A stretch of 51,019 nt of DNA from Nitrospira sp. (GCA_009594995.1 VOPR01000019.1:1-51019); one strand, 5' to 3'. Counted from the stretch's first letter, positions 7,678 through 17,045 are shown. Translations and numbers: made by a program. The notes: generated by a model from the sequence alone, not told the origin.

Positions 7678-8196
7678 TCAACCGGCTAACTCGCGAGTCG
7701 CCGCCTGGAGAATGCGTTCGGCCACGTCCGCCGTGGACAGGCCGTCGGTCGAGACCACATGGTGAGCGGCCGCCTGATACTTCGGCGTTCGTTCGGTTAA
7801 CACGTCGCGTATTTCTTCGGTGAAAGATTTCGTGCCGGTCAGCGAAGGGCGTTGCGTGTCGCCGCCGATCCGGCGCGTGATCGTCTCCACCGCCGCCGTC
7901 AGCCACACCAACGTGCCGGTGCGTCGCAACGCCTCCACGTTTTCGGCCCTGAGGATGGCGCCGCCCCCGGTATCGATGATCAGCTTGTCTTGCGCAGCAA
8001 AATCACGACAGACGGCCGATTCCAGATCCCGAAAATGATCCCACCCGAACTGCTTCACAATTTCAGGCACGGAGAGCTGTGCCCGCTTCACGATCTCGGC
8101 GTCCGTCGAGACCACCGTTCGCCCGAGCTTGCGGGCCAGCACTTTGCCGACCGTGCTTTTGCCGGTTCCGCGATACCCGATCAAGACGAGATTCAT
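7678..8196 (-). CDS. aroK: Shikimate kinase
   Basis: Phosphorylates shikimate at O3 with ATP, the fifth step of chorismate synthesis. The 172 aa product opens with the Walker A loop in MNLVLIGYRGTGKSTVGKVL. The shikimate-binding region follows: DAEIVKR (Asp34-type), FRDLESAVCRD and DTGGGAILR. The lid region reads RIGGDTQRPSL. The ATG at 8196 leaves no N-terminal extension; an ATG four codons earlier (8208) is possible, and neither has a strong ribosome site. It lies 63 bp downstream of aroE in the same direction, so two consecutive shikimate steps are probably co-transcribed. Confidence 0.95.
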   Translation of the reverse strand: MNLVLIGYRGTGKSTVGKVLARKLGRTVVSTDAEIVKRAQLSVPEIVKQFGWDHFRDLESAVCRDFAAQDKLIIDTGGGAILRAENVEALRRTGTLVWLTAAVETITRRIGGDTQRPSLTGTKSFTEEIRDVLTERTPKYQAAAHHVVSTDGLSTADVAERILQAATRELAG

Positions 8197-8259
8197 TGGA
8201 GGTTCCATACCGGGAAGGGGGTCAATGGGAATACCTGCTCGCGGAGGAGGGCCGATGCG

Positions 8260-9114
8260 CTAGACAAAGCGCGACTCCAACACATGCCGCATGATGTCGA
8301 CCGGAGCCGGCTGCTTCGTCCACAGCTCGAATTGCAGCACCGCTTGATTCAGAAACATTTCCAGGCCTGAAATGGTCCGACAGCCGCCGGCCTTCGCTTC
8401 CTGTAACAGTTTGGTCTCGCGCGGATTGTAGACGATATCCATCACCGTCAGTTCCGGCCTGAACAGATTGGCCGGCACACAGGATTCATCGACCTTGGGT
8501 GACATGCCGACCGGCGTGCAGTGAATTAAGGTACGCACGTGCGGCACCCAATTGCGGAGCATATCCAGCGTCAGCGGGCCTTCCTCTATGGGGATCCCCG
8601 TCTTGTCCCGCAAATCCCTCACCAGCTTCAGCCGCTCCGCCTCCTCGATACCGAGAATGGTCAGCCCGGCAATACCCGTCCCGGTGGCCAGCGCAAAGGC
8701 AATGGCGCGGGCGGCCCCGCCGGAGCCCAGAATCAACACGCGATGCCCATCCAGCAACGCGCCGCCCTCTTTCAGGGCGCGCAGGGCACCCGAGGCATCC
8801 GTGTTATAGCCTTTGAGTTTTCCCTCGTCGACGACGATGGTGTTGATCGCGCCGATGTGCTTGGCGGTGGGTTCCACCTCGTCCAGAAACGGAATCGCCG
8901 CGACCTTATGCGGGATCGTCACACTGAAGCCCCGCGCATTTCCCAACGCCCGAAGACCTTTCATGGCATCGCCGAGCGCTTCCACGCGAAATGCCAGGTA
9001 GACCAGATCCAGCCCCATTTTCTGGAAGGCTGCATTGTGAATGGCCGGCGAGAGCGAATGCTCGACCGGGTTGCCGATGATGCCGCACCATTGCGTCTGA
9101 GTTGTGATGTCCAT
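8260..9114 (-). CDS. aroE: Shikimate dehydrogenase (NADP+)
   Basis: Reduces 3-dehydroshikimate to shikimate with NADPH. The 284 aa length is typical. The substrate site is seen in NPVEHSLSPAIHNAAF (residues about 16-31) and in VTIPHK, whose Lys is catalytic. The catalytic Asp is in NTDASGALRAL. The dinucleotide-binding loop is LGSGGAARAIAFAL. The C-terminal GLEMFLNQAVLQFELW is also a family signature. It lies between an SDR gene and aroK; all read in the same direction with gaps near 60 bp, which suggests one transcript starting at trmI. Confidence 0.96.
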   Translation of the reverse strand: MDITTQTQWCGIIGNPVEHSLSPAIHNAAFQKMGLDLVYLAFRVEALGDAMKGLRALGNARGFSVTIPHKVAAIPFLDEVEPTAKHIGAINTIVVDEGKLKGYNTDASGALRALKEGGALLDGHRVLILGSGGAARAIAFALATGTGIAGLTILGIEEAERLKLVRDLRDKTGIPIEEGPLTLDMLRNWVPHVRTLIHCTPVGMSPKVDESCVPANLFRPELTVMDIVYNPRETKLLQEAKAGGCRTISGLEMFLNQAVLQFELWTKQPAPVDIMRHVLESRFV

Positions 9115-9176
9115 ACGCGATTATCCTGCTTCGTGCGCAGTTGTTGCCTTCCCGGGAGTGTCTCCACACGCCCGAA

Positions 9177-9938
9177 CTACCCTTTGCTGATGGTCATGCC
9201 CCCATCGATCGGAAAAGTCTGGCCGGTCACCCAGGTCGCCTCATCGGATGCCAGGTACAGCACCATCTTGGCGACTTCTTCGGGCTTCCCGGGCCGACGA
9301 ATGGCATATTGCGCCATGATGGGTTCCAGGCTGGCAGGATTCGCCATTAAGGGAGCTGCCATCGGCGTATCGACCAGACCGGGGTTCACCGCATTGCACC
9401 GGATATTGTCTTGCCCGTAGTCGACGGCCACGGAGCGTGTCAACGCATCTAGCCCGCCTTTCGACGCGGCATAGGCCGACAGCCCGCGGATTCCGATCAG
9501 GCTCGCCACGGTGGAAATGTTGACGATCGAGCCGCCCCCGCTCTTGATGAGCTCCGGAAGCGCCGCGCGGGTCATCCGGAAGACGCCGGTGAGGTTGATA
9601 TCCAACACCTTCGCCCAGGTGGCATCGTCCGTTTCGTGGAGCCGTTTGCCGAAATCGCCGATCCCGGCATTGTTCACCAGAATATGCAGTTTGCCGAACG
9701 TGCGTATCGTCTGCGCGACCACATCCTGCACATGCACTTCATCCGTAACGGACCCGGCGACTGCCAGTGCTCGCCCGCCGTTCACCCCGATTCCCTTTAC
9801 CACACGGTCGAGCTCTTCCTTCCGGCGCCCCGTCACCACGACATGCGCCCCTTCGTCCGCAAACAACTTGGCGATGGCTTCGCCGATTCCTGCATTGCCA
9901 CCGGTGATGATAGCCACTTTTCCCTGTAACCGATTCAT
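9177..9938 (-). CDS. Short-chain dehydrogenase/reductase (classical SDR)
   Basis: A 253 aa Rossmann-fold oxidoreductase. The cofactor loop is TGGNAGIG (12-19); VTGRRKEEL after beta-strand 2 suggests NADP(H). The structural motif NNAG follows. The catalytic residues are Ser142 and YAASK (Tyr156, Lys160). The C-terminus DEATWVTGQTFPIDGGMT is typical of FabG-like enzymes, but the substrate cannot be told and no fatty-acid synthesis gene is adjacent. The start ATG (9936-9938) overlaps the trmI stop as ATGA, so it is probably translationally coupled. Longer reading in this frame would only overlap trmI. Confidence 0.9.
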   Translation of the reverse strand: MNRLQGKVAIITGGNAGIGEAIAKLFADEGAHVVVTGRRKEELDRVVKGIGVNGGRALAVAGSVTDEVHVQDVVAQTIRTFGKLHILVNNAGIGDFGKRLHETDDATWAKVLDINLTGVFRMTRAALPELIKSGGGSIVNISTVASLIGIRGLSAYAASKGGLDALTRSVAVDYGQDNIRCNAVNPGLVDTPMAAPLMANPASLEPIMAQYAIRRPGKPEEVAKMVLYLASDEATWVTGQTFPIDGGMTISKG

Positions 9939-10813
9939 GCCTGTGCGTCCTCCCCCTCGTGCGCGTCGTCCTCCTGCTCGCCGGGTGCCTCTTCCTCGAC
10001 CGTTTTGCTCGGACGAGACCACCAGCCCTCTTCGACCTTTCTTGCGACGGTCAGGAAACCCGAATGCGCCACCATACGATGATCGGGCCGGACACTCCGG
10101 CCCTGGATCGACCAGGTCCGCAGCAAGGTCTCAAAGGTTTCAATATTGCCGAAGACCGACGTGCGCTCCAGCGCATCGACGGTTTGCATCACCTGCGGGA
10201 TGGTCGGCACGAAACTTAAATAAATACCGCCGGACCGTAACACCTTCGCCGCATGCGGTACCACCTGCCAGGGCTCCGGTAAATCCAGCACCAGGCGATC
10301 GAACGGACGGCCATCTTCCAGAATGTCGATGCCCTCATAGGCGTTCTTCCTCATGGGCATCAAGGTAGACACCGGCCCCATGTAGCGTTCGATATTGGAT
10401 AAGGCCGTGCGGGCAAAGTCATCCCGAGCCTCATAGGTGACGACCAGGCCGGTCGGACCCACCGCGCGCAGCAAGGCCATCGTGAGCGCCCCCGACCCGG
10501 TCCCGGCCTCGAAGACCCGCGCACCGGGGTAGACATCCGCCCACATGGGAATCAGCGACAAATCCTTGGGATAGAGCACCTGCGCCCCGCGGGGCATCTT
10601 CAAGACGTATTCCCCGAAGGTCGGCCGCAATGCCAGGAACCGTTTCCCTCGTGACAGGGTGACGATCGACCCATCGGGCTTGCCGATCAGCTCATCGTGC
10701 GGAATGGTCTCGCCGCTGAAGTGATAAATATCCCCGGCCTTCAAAGTCACGGCGTACTGCCGCCCCTTCTTGTCGACCAGATGAACACGTTCCCCGTTTT
10801 GTAGTTGTGACAT
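9935..10813 (-). CDS. trmI: tRNA (adenine-N1)-methyltransferase, TrmI family
   Basis: A predicted SAM-dependent enzyme that methylates N1 of A58 in the tRNA T-loop (TrmI/Trm61 family). The small N-terminal beta domain contains GDIYHFSGETIPHDELIG. The catalytic domain has the SAM loop EAGTGSGALT (about residues 101-110), the acidic YEARDDFA, and the family motif LDLPEPW. Near the C-terminus VRPDHRMVAHSGFLTVARK is also characteristic. The last 25 residues form an acidic tail (EEEAPGEQEDDAHEGEDA) likely to be disordered. The 292 aa length suits the family. It heads a probable trmI-SDR-aroE-aroK operon, divergent from the sigma factor gene. Confidence 0.93.
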   Translation of the reverse strand: MSQLQNGERVHLVDKKGRQYAVTLKAGDIYHFSGETIPHDELIGKPDGSIVTLSRGKRFLALRPTFGEYVLKMPRGAQVLYPKDLSLIPMWADVYPGARVFEAGTGSGALTMALLRAVGPTGLVVTYEARDDFARTALSNIERYMGPVSTLMPMRKNAYEGIDILEDGRPFDRLVLDLPEPWQVVPHAAKVLRSGGIYLSFVPTIPQVMQTVDALERTSVFGNIETFETLLRTWSIQGRSVRPDHRMVAHSGFLTVARKVEEGWWSRPSKTVEEEAPGEQEDDAHEGEDAQA

Positions 10814-11104
10814 AGGTCGGCATTCTAGGAGATGGCCGACGGCTTTTCAACCAAACCGCCGATGAATCGGACCCCGCTCTCTCCACAGCCCACGCCTTGA
10901 CAGTTCCGTGAGCAGCCCTATCTCAATGATCAGACCAATCTGAACGACTGTCTGTCCCGTAGTACCACTGAAGACGAGCCGCCGATGAACGCAACAGCTC
11001 GAATCCTTTTTTCATGGTTGGGTCTCTAACGTACTAGTGAGGAGTGTTGTCTCCCGAGGATCCCTTAACCAGGCTCCCCAGGACGGGGAAGAGGGGTAAT
11101 AACG

Positions 11105-12358
11105 ATGAAGAATGCGCTCGCGATTCAAGATGATACAGACCCGACGGTGGCCGTAGAAGTCGATCCTGATGCTGATGACGCGGAAGCCAGCACACTGCTG
11201 GATAGCATCACTCAGGGCGACCAACCAGAGGCCGAAACCGAGGAGGCGGTGCCCGAGAAGCCTTCGCGTTCGGCTTCTTCTCCATTTCTTTTGGAATCAT
11301 TGTACTTTCGCTCGTTCGGCGAGCGGGGCCTTCTTGAGCGGGAAGAAGAAATTGCGCTGGCCAAGCAACTCGACCTGGGTACACGCCAGATTCGCCAGAC
11401 GCTTCAGCAAGCCGTGAAAGCCTGTGGCGGGCTAAAGCGGTCGGAACAGGCCACCGAACATATCCAGACCTTGCAGACCGTACGTCGGCTGAGCGGACTC
11501 TCCGCCACGGCGCTCAATCAAGCAGAACGCGCGCTAGAACACTTGCAGTTGGATGCCACGGCGGGAGGAAAAGTTCCCGCGGCCACCAGGAAAGAGCTGG
11601 AAGCCTGTCTGACGCAGCTGCGCACTTCGCGAGTCACGCTGGAAACAGCGAAGGATGAGTTGGTGCGCTGCAACCTGCGGCTCGTGGTGAATGTCGCGAA
11701 ACATTACACCGGGCGCGGCCTTACGTTGCTGGACCTGGTTCAGGAGGGCAACATCGGACTGATGAAAGCCGCCGAGCGCTACCAGCATCGGAAGGGCTTC
11801 AAATTCAGCACCTATGCCACCTGGTGGATCAGGCAGGGCATTACGCGCTCCCTGGCCGATCAGTCGCGCACCATCAGAATTCCCGTGCACCAGACGGAAG
11901 CCTCGAACCGCATTCTTCGGGCTTCGCGTCGGCTCGTGCAACAGTTGGGACGCCAACCACGCCTGGAAGAAGTCGCCTTCACCATGCGGATGCGTCCGGA
12001 TCGTCTGCACGAAACCATGCAGGCCTTTCAGGAGCCGGTAGCCCTGGAGCATCAGGTCGGTGATGGCGGGACGGAACTCGGCGAACTGCTGCCCGACCAG
12101 CAGGCGGTTCCGCCGGATGCTCACGTGAACCGCACGGAGCTGACTCGCGAAATGGACCGGATTCTCGGGACGTTGACCCCCAGAGAACAGACGGTGATCC
12201 GACTCCGGTTCGGCATCGGCGAAGACCAGGCACGGACACTCGAACAGGTGGGGCAACACCTGTCGGTCACGCGCGAGCGAATTCGCCAGATCGAAGCCAA
12301 AGCGCTGAAGAAACTCAAGACCCCGATGGTCAAAGAAATGTTCGCCGCTCTCAAGTAA
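11105..12358 (+). CDS. Sigma-70 family RNA polymerase sigma factor (group 2-like)
   Basis: A 417 aa sigma factor that directs RNA polymerase to promoters. After an acidic, disordered N-terminus (1-60), region 1.2 spans about 62-92. A helical insert (about 95-180) separates it from region 2 ([17 protein letters not shown], then [20 protein letters not shown] at about 231-250). Region 3 follows (about 263-340). Region 4 carries [16 protein letters not shown] and the helix-turn-helix [19 protein letters not shown]. At 417 aa and with no dnaG neighbour it is more likely a non-essential RpoS/RpoD-like factor than the housekeeping sigma. GAGGGG lies 8 nt before the ATG. A strong terminator follows. 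Confidence 0.9.
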   Translation: MKNALAIQDDTDPTVAVEVDPDADDAEASTLLDSITQGDQPEAETEEAVPEKPSRSASSPFLLESLYFRSFGERGLLEREEEIALAKQLDLGTRQIRQTLQQAVKACGGLKRSEQATEHIQTLQTVRRLSGLSATALNQAERALEHLQLDATAGGKVPAATRKELEACLTQLRTSRVTLETAKDELVRCNLRLVVNVAKHYTGRGLTLLDLVQEGNIGLMKAAERYQHRKGFKFSTYATWWIRQGITRSLADQSRTIRIPVHQTEASNRILRASRRLVQQLGRQPRLEEVAFTMRMRPDRLHETMQAFQEPVALEHQVGDGGTELGELLPDQQAVPPDAHVNRTELTREMDRILGTLTPREQTVIRLRFGIGEDQARTLEQVGQHLSVTRERIRQIEAKALKKLKTPMVKEMFAALK

Positions 12359-12387
12359 CGACCACAGGGCACCATCATAGCGGTAGG

Positions 12388-12423
12388 ACAGGGGCGAGGC
12401 AGGTGCCTCGCCCCTGTTGTTTG
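12388..12423 (+). terminator. Intrinsic terminator after the sigma factor gene
   Basis: ACAGGGGCGAGGCA pairs perfectly with TGCCTCGCCCCTGT (12388-12417), giving a stem of 12-14 bp with a tiny loop, followed by TGTTTG. It lies 30 bp past the sigma factor stop and before the protease gene. Confidence 0.75.
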
Positions 12424-12485
12424 CGCTGCGCTTTCGCCATGCGCGCTATTATGAGAGAATGCGCCGACGGAGGATCGGTTCCCCC

Positions 12486-13568
12486 ATGGTGACAGGCCCA
12501 CACAGTCGCGGCGCAACCTCCGGACCCGTTCGAACTCGATGGCTGGCCTGGGCGTTCCTCTCCCTCCTCATCCTCTCTATCAGCACGACCGCGAACGGTG
12601 CGGAGCAACAGAACGGCACGAGCATGACGCTCCCGGAACTGTCGGTGCCCGCCGTCGTGACGAAGGTCCGACCGTCGGTCGTCACGGTGCTGACACGCGG
12701 GATTCCGCCGGGCGGGTCACAACATGGCGCGCCGGCAGGATCGGGCTCCGGCGTCATTCTCGATACCAACGGGTACATCCTCACCAACAATCACCTGGTC
12801 CAGGGCGTAACCAGCGTCGTCGTGGGGCTATCCACCGGCAGGCTTACCCCTGGTCGTGTGGTAGCTCGTGATTTTCTCCTGGATCTCGCGCTTGTCCGGA
12901 TCACGGCGCCGGACCTGGTGCCGGCAGAATTCAGCCGCCGGACGGCCTTCGAAATCGGCGAGAGCGTCATCGCCATCGGCAATCCCCTGGCCTTGAAGGG
13001 CGGCTCCACCGTCACCGTCGGCGTGATCAGCGCCCTCGATCGTTCCGTCCTGACGCCGGAGGGAGAAACGCTCTACGATCTGCTCCAGACAGACGCGGCC
13101 ATCAATCCGGGCAACAGCGGCGGTCCGTTGGTGGATCGCTTCGGCCAGGTCGTCGGCATCAATGTGGCCATCGCCCCTTCTGCGCAGGCCATCAGTTACG
13201 CCATCGCGATTGAAGCCATGATGCCCCACATTGACTCGATGATTGCCCGCGGCTCCGTGTCACGTCCGGACCTCGGGCTGATTCCCTTGACCATCACACC
13301 GAGTGTCGCGGCGAGTTTTGATCTGGAAAGTGATCGAGGCATTCTCGCCCTGCAGGTGGACCAATCCAAACCAGCCGGCCAGGCCGGGTTGCAGTCCGGC
13401 GATGTGGTCACCGCCATTGATAATCATCCGCTCTACAATATGGGCGATTTCTGGCACGCCATTGCGCACGCCAACGAGCAGATGTCGTTTCAGATCGCCA
13501 CCCAAGGCAAATCCGGCACATCCACCATCACCGTTTCGCGACCCACCTTGCTCGGCCGTAAACCATGA
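12486..13568 (+). CDS. HtrA/DegP-type periplasmic serine protease with one PDZ domain
   Basis: A 360 aa quality-control endopeptidase. A signal peptide (TRWLAWAFLSLLILSI, ending near TANGA) exports it. In this numbering the trypsin-like triad is His103 in TNNHLVQG, Asp133 in DFLLDLALV and Ser211 in NPGNSGGPL. A single PDZ domain follows (about 260-352, with AGLQSGDVVTAIDNHPL). The ATG at 12486 has GGAGG 12 nt upstream, an unusually wide spacing; an upstream ATG at 12459 is the alternative. Its stop overlaps the lipB start (ATGA), so htrA, lipB and gdhA are probably one operon. The HtrA class is certain, but DegP, DegQ or DegS equivalence is not. Confidence 0.9.
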   Translation: MVTGPHSRGATSGPVRTRWLAWAFLSLLILSISTTANGAEQQNGTSMTLPELSVPAVVTKVRPSVVTVLTRGIPPGGSQHGAPAGSGSGVILDTNGYILTNNHLVQGVTSVVVGLSTGRLTPGRVVARDFLLDLALVRITAPDLVPAEFSRRTAFEIGESVIAIGNPLALKGGSTVTVGVISALDRSVLTPEGETLYDLLQTDAAINPGNSGGPLVDRFGQVVGINVAIAPSAQAISYAIAIEAMMPHIDSMIARGSVSRPDLGLIPLTITPSVAASFDLESDRGILALQVDQSKPAGQAGLQSGDVVTAIDNHPLYNMGDFWHAIAHANEQMSFQIATQGKSGTSTITVSRPTLLGRKP

Positions 13569-14404
13569 CACTTCACCATCCCGCGCACAATAACGCTGCC
13601 ACGACTGTCACGCTCCCGGAGACGCCGGAACAAAGCGAAGCGCCGCACCCCGCAACGTTGGTCCACTGTCAGACGCTGCCCTATGAGGAAGCCTGGAACC
13701 TGCAGCGCGCCTACCGCGCCGAACGAGCGGCTGACCGCTGCCACGATCTGCTTTTGCTCGTGGAACATCCTCCCGTCTATACCGTGGGCCGCACGACACA
13801 GGACCAACATTGGCCGGGAGAAGCCCGACTGGCAGAAGAGACCGGCATCCCTGTCATCCGGACAGAACGGGGCGGATCGATCACGTACCATGGCCCGGGG
13901 CAGTTGGTCGGCTATCCGATCCTGCGCCTGACCGAGTACTGTCCCGGCCCCAAGGCCTATGTCCGCCGACTGGAAGAGGTGTTGATCGACACCCTGGCCG
14001 AATGGGGCATTACCGCCCATCGACGCGAACGCCTGCCGGGAGTATGGGTCGGCGGTGACCGGCCGTTTAAAATTGCGTCTATCGGCGTGCGTATCTCTCA
14101 AGGCGTCACCACGCACGGCTTCGCATTGAACGTCTGCCCCGATCTGACGCCGTTTTCTCACATCGTCCCTTGCGGGATTTCCGATTGTCGCGTCACCTCG
14201 ATAGCCGCGCTGATAGACACCGCCCCGGAGATGCGGCTGGTGCAGCAACAGGTCGCGACGCACTTCGCCGAACGATTCCATATCCGTTGGGCTGAGACCA
14301 TCGAGTCTCCTCCGCTCGCGTCTCTCATGGAACATGCGGACGGCCATCTCATCCCCGCGCCCATTCATGCAGCATTCACCTCGAAGGAGCGTCCTGATGA
14401 CTGA
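13565..14404 (+). CDS. lipB: Octanoyl-[acyl-carrier-protein]:protein octanoyltransferase
   Basis: Transfers octanoate from ACP to lipoyl domains, the first step of endogenous lipoate synthesis. The 279 aa chain includes about 30 extra N-terminal residues before the usual beginning. The signature RGGSITYHGPGQLVGYP spans 102-118. The catalytic Lys is Lys169 (RPFKIASIGVR) and the acyl-thioester Cys is Cys203 (HIVPCGI). The start overlaps the protease stop and the stop overlaps the gdhA start by 8 bp, so translation is probably coupled across all three genes. lipA is not in the window. Confidence 0.95.
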   Translation: MTLHHPAHNNAATTVTLPETPEQSEAPHPATLVHCQTLPYEEAWNLQRAYRAERAADRCHDLLLLVEHPPVYTVGRTTQDQHWPGEARLAEETGIPVIRTERGGSITYHGPGQLVGYPILRLTEYCPGPKAYVRRLEEVLIDTLAEWGITAHRRERLPGVWVGGDRPFKIASIGVRISQGVTTHGFALNVCPDLTPFSHIVPCGISDCRVTSIAALIDTAPEMRLVQQQVATHFAERFHIRWAETIESPPLASLMEHADGHLIPAPIHAAFTSKERPDD

Positions 14405-15653
14405 ACTCGATACGCACACGTTTCGCCTGGCCGTCGCCCAATTCAATGAAGCCGCCGAAGCGATGCATCTGGACACCAATTTGCGAGAGCGCCTCAAACT
14501 GCCGCAGCGCTCTTTGATTGTCAGTGTGCCGGTTCGGATGGATGATGGCCGCGTGGAGGTGTTTACCGGTTACCGTGTCCAGCACGACACGGCTCGCGGC
14601 CCGTCGAAAGGCGGCATCCGGTATCACCCGGGAGTGAATCTGGGCGAAGTCGCCGCCCTTTCCATGTGGATGACGTGGAAATGCGCGGTGGCCGATCTCC
14701 CCTATGGCGGGGCCAAAGGGGGCGTGAAGGTGGATCCGAAGCAATTGAGCCGCGGGGAGCTCCAACGCCTCACCCGGCGCTACGCCGCGGAGATTTTCCC
14801 TCTCATCGGCCCGGATAAAGACGTGCCCGCACCGGACGTGGGAACGGATCAACAGGTCATGGCGTGGATTATGGATACGTACAGCCAGCAGGTCGGGTAC
14901 GCGGTACAAGGCGTGGTAACGGGAAAACCGCTGTCGATCGGGGGCAGCCTCGGCCGCGAAGATGCGACCGGGCGTGGGGTGGTATATGTGACCTTGGAAG
15001 CGTTACGGCACTTGAAGATGGATATCGCCAACGCCACCGTTGCGATTCAGGGGTTCGGCAATGTGGGTTCCCATACCGCGCTCATCATGCAACAAGCCGG
15101 CGCCCGGGTCGTGGCCGTGAGCGACGTCGGCGGGGGGCTCTACAACCCGAACGGTCTCGATATTCCGGAACTGCTACGCCGCTATCACGAGAAGCAGGAG
15201 CCGCTCCACGAGATCAAGTTGGGCGAATCCATCACGAATGAAGAACTGCTCCAACTGGATTGCACCGTACTCGTTCCCGCCGCCCTTTCCGAACAAATCA
15301 CCGAAGCCAACGCGCCCCGGTTGCGCTGCCGCGTTCTCGCGGAAGGCGCAAACGGTCCGACGACTTTGGAAGCCGACCGTATTCTGACCGACAAGGGCGT
15401 CTTCATCATTCCCGATATTCTGGCCAACTCGGGCGGTGTCATCGTGTCCTATTTCGAATGGGTGCAGGACGTGCAGCGCTTCTTCTGGAAAGCGAAGGAT
15501 ATTCAAGACCGGCTGCAGGACATCATCACCAGCGCCTTCCACAGAACGTTGCACTTCTCCATCGAGAAGCGGACGACGATGCGGATGGCGGCCTTGATGT
15601 CGGGCATCGACAAGGTGGCCCAGGCGCATCTCCAACGCGGGCTGTACCCGTAG
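14397..15653 (+). CDS. gdhA: Glutamate dehydrogenase (Glu/Leu/Phe/Val dehydrogenase family)
   Basis: Catalyses reversible oxidative deamination of glutamate to 2-oxoglutarate and ammonia. The 418 aa subunit is the small hexameric type. The N-terminal domain has the glutamate-binding GPSKGGIRYHPGVNL and the catalytic Lys107 in LPYGGAKGGV, plus APDVGTDQQVMAWIMD. The Rossmann domain contains GFGNVGSHTALIM. The start at 14397 has GAAGGAG 7 nt upstream, inside the end of lipB. Cofactor preference cannot be read with confidence. Its role is likely ammonium assimilation or nitrogen/carbon balance. Confidence 0.93.
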   Translation: MTELDTHTFRLAVAQFNEAAEAMHLDTNLRERLKLPQRSLIVSVPVRMDDGRVEVFTGYRVQHDTARGPSKGGIRYHPGVNLGEVAALSMWMTWKCAVADLPYGGAKGGVKVDPKQLSRGELQRLTRRYAAEIFPLIGPDKDVPAPDVGTDQQVMAWIMDTYSQQVGYAVQGVVTGKPLSIGGSLGREDATGRGVVYVTLEALRHLKMDIANATVAIQGFGNVGSHTALIMQQAGARVVAVSDVGGGLYNPNGLDIPELLRRYHEKQEPLHEIKLGESITNEELLQLDCTVLVPAALSEQITEANAPRLRCRVLAEGANGPTTLEADRILTDKGVFIIPDILANSGGVIVSYFEWVQDVQRFFWKAKDIQDRLQDIITSAFHRTLHFSIEKRTTMRMAALMSGIDKVAQAHLQRGLYP

Positions 15654-15686
15654 CCTCATGACCATGCCACGCGGTCCGTTCGCACC

Positions 15687-16073
15687 ATGACACGGTACAT
15701 CCTCGCGGCCATTGCCGGTATCTGGATGGCCGACGGCCTCGCCCTGCTGACGGCGCCCCTGCTCGTGATCCGGCGGCTCCAAGAATCTCTCGAACAGAGC
15801 CCGAACCTGCTCCGATGGGAAGCCATCGGCATCGGTCTCGGGACCCTTCTCATCCTCTGGTCGGCTCAGCTTCCGTATCAACCGCTCTGGTGGATCTCCG
15901 GCGGCGCCATGGTGATCAAGGGTGGTTTCCTGGTCTGGGGACCGGCGGCTTGGCGCACGCCACTGTTGAGTTGGTGCTTCGCGCGCGAGGCGATTGATTA
16001 TCGATTCGTCGGCCTCTGGCTCTGCATGCTTGCCGTCCTGCTCCTACATGCGCTAGGGTTGCTGCACGGATAA
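15687..16073 (+). CDS. Multi-pass membrane protein of unknown function, 128 aa
   Basis: A hydrophobic protein with four likely transmembrane helices at about 3-27, 42-62, 66-85 and 105-127. The second is preceded by a charged segment (RRLQESLEQSPNLLRWE). It carries no signature I recognise. It follows gdhA by 33 bp on the same strand and could be the tail of the htrA-lipB-gdhA transcript. The ATG at 15687 directly begins the first helix. Confidence 0.62.
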   Translation: MTRYILAAIAGIWMADGLALLTAPLLVIRRLQESLEQSPNLLRWEAIGIGLGTLLILWSAQLPYQPLWWISGGAMVIKGGFLVWGPAAWRTPLLSWCFAREAIDYRFVGLWLCMLAVLLLHALGLLHG

Positions 16074-16110
16074 CCACAGACTGCGCTGAACCTGCACCGA
16101 GACTGCTGTG

Positions 16111-16404
16111 ATGAATCACCCGTCCATTGCCTCACTCTGGGAAGAACATAGCCGCGAAGGCTGGCCTCATTTTTCCAGCCCGAACGAGGGGCAGCTGATG
16201 ACGTTGGATACCGTGATCGGCGGATGCGCAGTGTTCTATCTCGACGGACAGGCGCAGATGGACAGCCAACGTATTGCCATCCTCCAGGACTGTGTGGCAG
16301 ACCTTGATGGCCTGCTCGAAGATTTGTCGGACGACAGCTTGGGCTATTTTCAGCGCCTCCGCCGACTCGCAACCGCCCTCGTCGAACTAGGCCAGCAACC
16401 CTAA
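16111..16404 (+). CDS. Hypothetical protein, 97 aa
   Basis: A small soluble protein without recognised domains. The N-terminal half (ASLWEEHSREGWPHFSSPNE) is polar. A short hydrophobic strand pair follows (VIGGCAVFYLDG). The C-terminal half is helical with leucine spacing (LDGLLEDLSDDSLGYFQRLR). A GTG one codon upstream (16108) is an alternative start; no strong ribosome site separates the two. It lies 37 bp after the membrane protein gene on the same strand and converges on the hemoglobin gene. Confidence 0.55.
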   Translation: MNHPSIASLWEEHSREGWPHFSSPNEGQLMTLDTVIGGCAVFYLDGQAQMDSQRIAILQDCVADLDGLLEDLSDDSLGYFQRLRRLATALVELGQQP

Positions 16405-16465
16405 TATCCGACCGAAGCGAGTGCGCGAGGACCGACCGTCAGATCGGCCCCCGCCCTCCGTCTCG

Positions 16466-16942
16466 TTACGGCAGCTCGACGATATCCTTCTTCATCGGGC
16501 CAAGCAGCCCCAGCAACTCGCTCTTTTCGCTAGCCGGCACATTGAATTTATCCAGTGCCGCGACGAGATCCTGGACCAGGGCTCCAAAATCCGCCGAACT
16601 GATCTGCATCCCGAGATGGGTCCGCTTCATATCCCGCCCCTGGTAACTGCAGGGCCCGCCCGTCGCCTGGCACACTTGATCCACGAGATGCCCCTTCAAT
16701 TTCGGGATGTCGGTGGTGGCAAACCGGCCGTTGATCCGGCCATCAGCCGCAACGTTGGCCACAAACTGGTCGACCACCGCCGTAATGGCGGGCTTCCCGC
16801 CCAGACGCTCGTATAGCGACTTCGTCACCGCCGCGCCGGTTGCCGCTCGCCCGGCCCCGCTCACCCCGCCGGTTTCGGCACAACCGGCCAACACCGCCAC
16901 CGTGCCCAAAACAACCACTGCCATTCCGTACTTCGTTACCAT
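16466..16942 (-). CDS. Truncated hemoglobin (group I-like) with lipoprotein signal
   Basis: A 158 aa heme protein predicted to be anchored to a membrane. A signal peptide ends in the lipobox VLAGC (Cys21). A short Ala/Gly/Thr linker follows, and then a 2-on-2 globin domain (about 41-155): SLYERLGGKPAITAVVDQF, RINGRFATTDIPKLKGHLVD and KRTHLGMQIS, where His109 is the likely proximal F8 ligand. At the B9-B10 position, where many members have Phe-Tyr, it has Phe-Val. Roles could include NO or O2 chemistry outside the cytoplasm. The start at 16942 has GGGAGG 6 nt away; an adjacent ATG at 16945 is possible. It is divergent from a LysR regulator, which may control it. Confidence 0.82.
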   Translation of the reverse strand: MVTKYGMAVVVLGTVAVLAGCAETGGVSGAGRAATGAAVTKSLYERLGGKPAITAVVDQFVANVAADGRINGRFATTDIPKLKGHLVDQVCQATGGPCSYQGRDMKRTHLGMQISSADFGALVQDLVAALDKFNVPASEKSELLGLLGPMKKDIVELP

Positions 16943-17045
16943 CATATGCCTCCCTTATGATCAATGACCGGTTGCCCGGCCTTCCTGCCCACTATGGGCG
17001 AAGGCTCACAGAAGCAACAGTCCGGTTGACCACAGACCATAGGGG

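Noticed and set aside
10896..10930. Promoter for the sigma factor gene, TTGACA near 10896
   Set aside because: The perfect -35 has only a poor -10 (TATCTC or ATCTCA) at the right spacing, and lies 180 bp from the gene; too weak to list.
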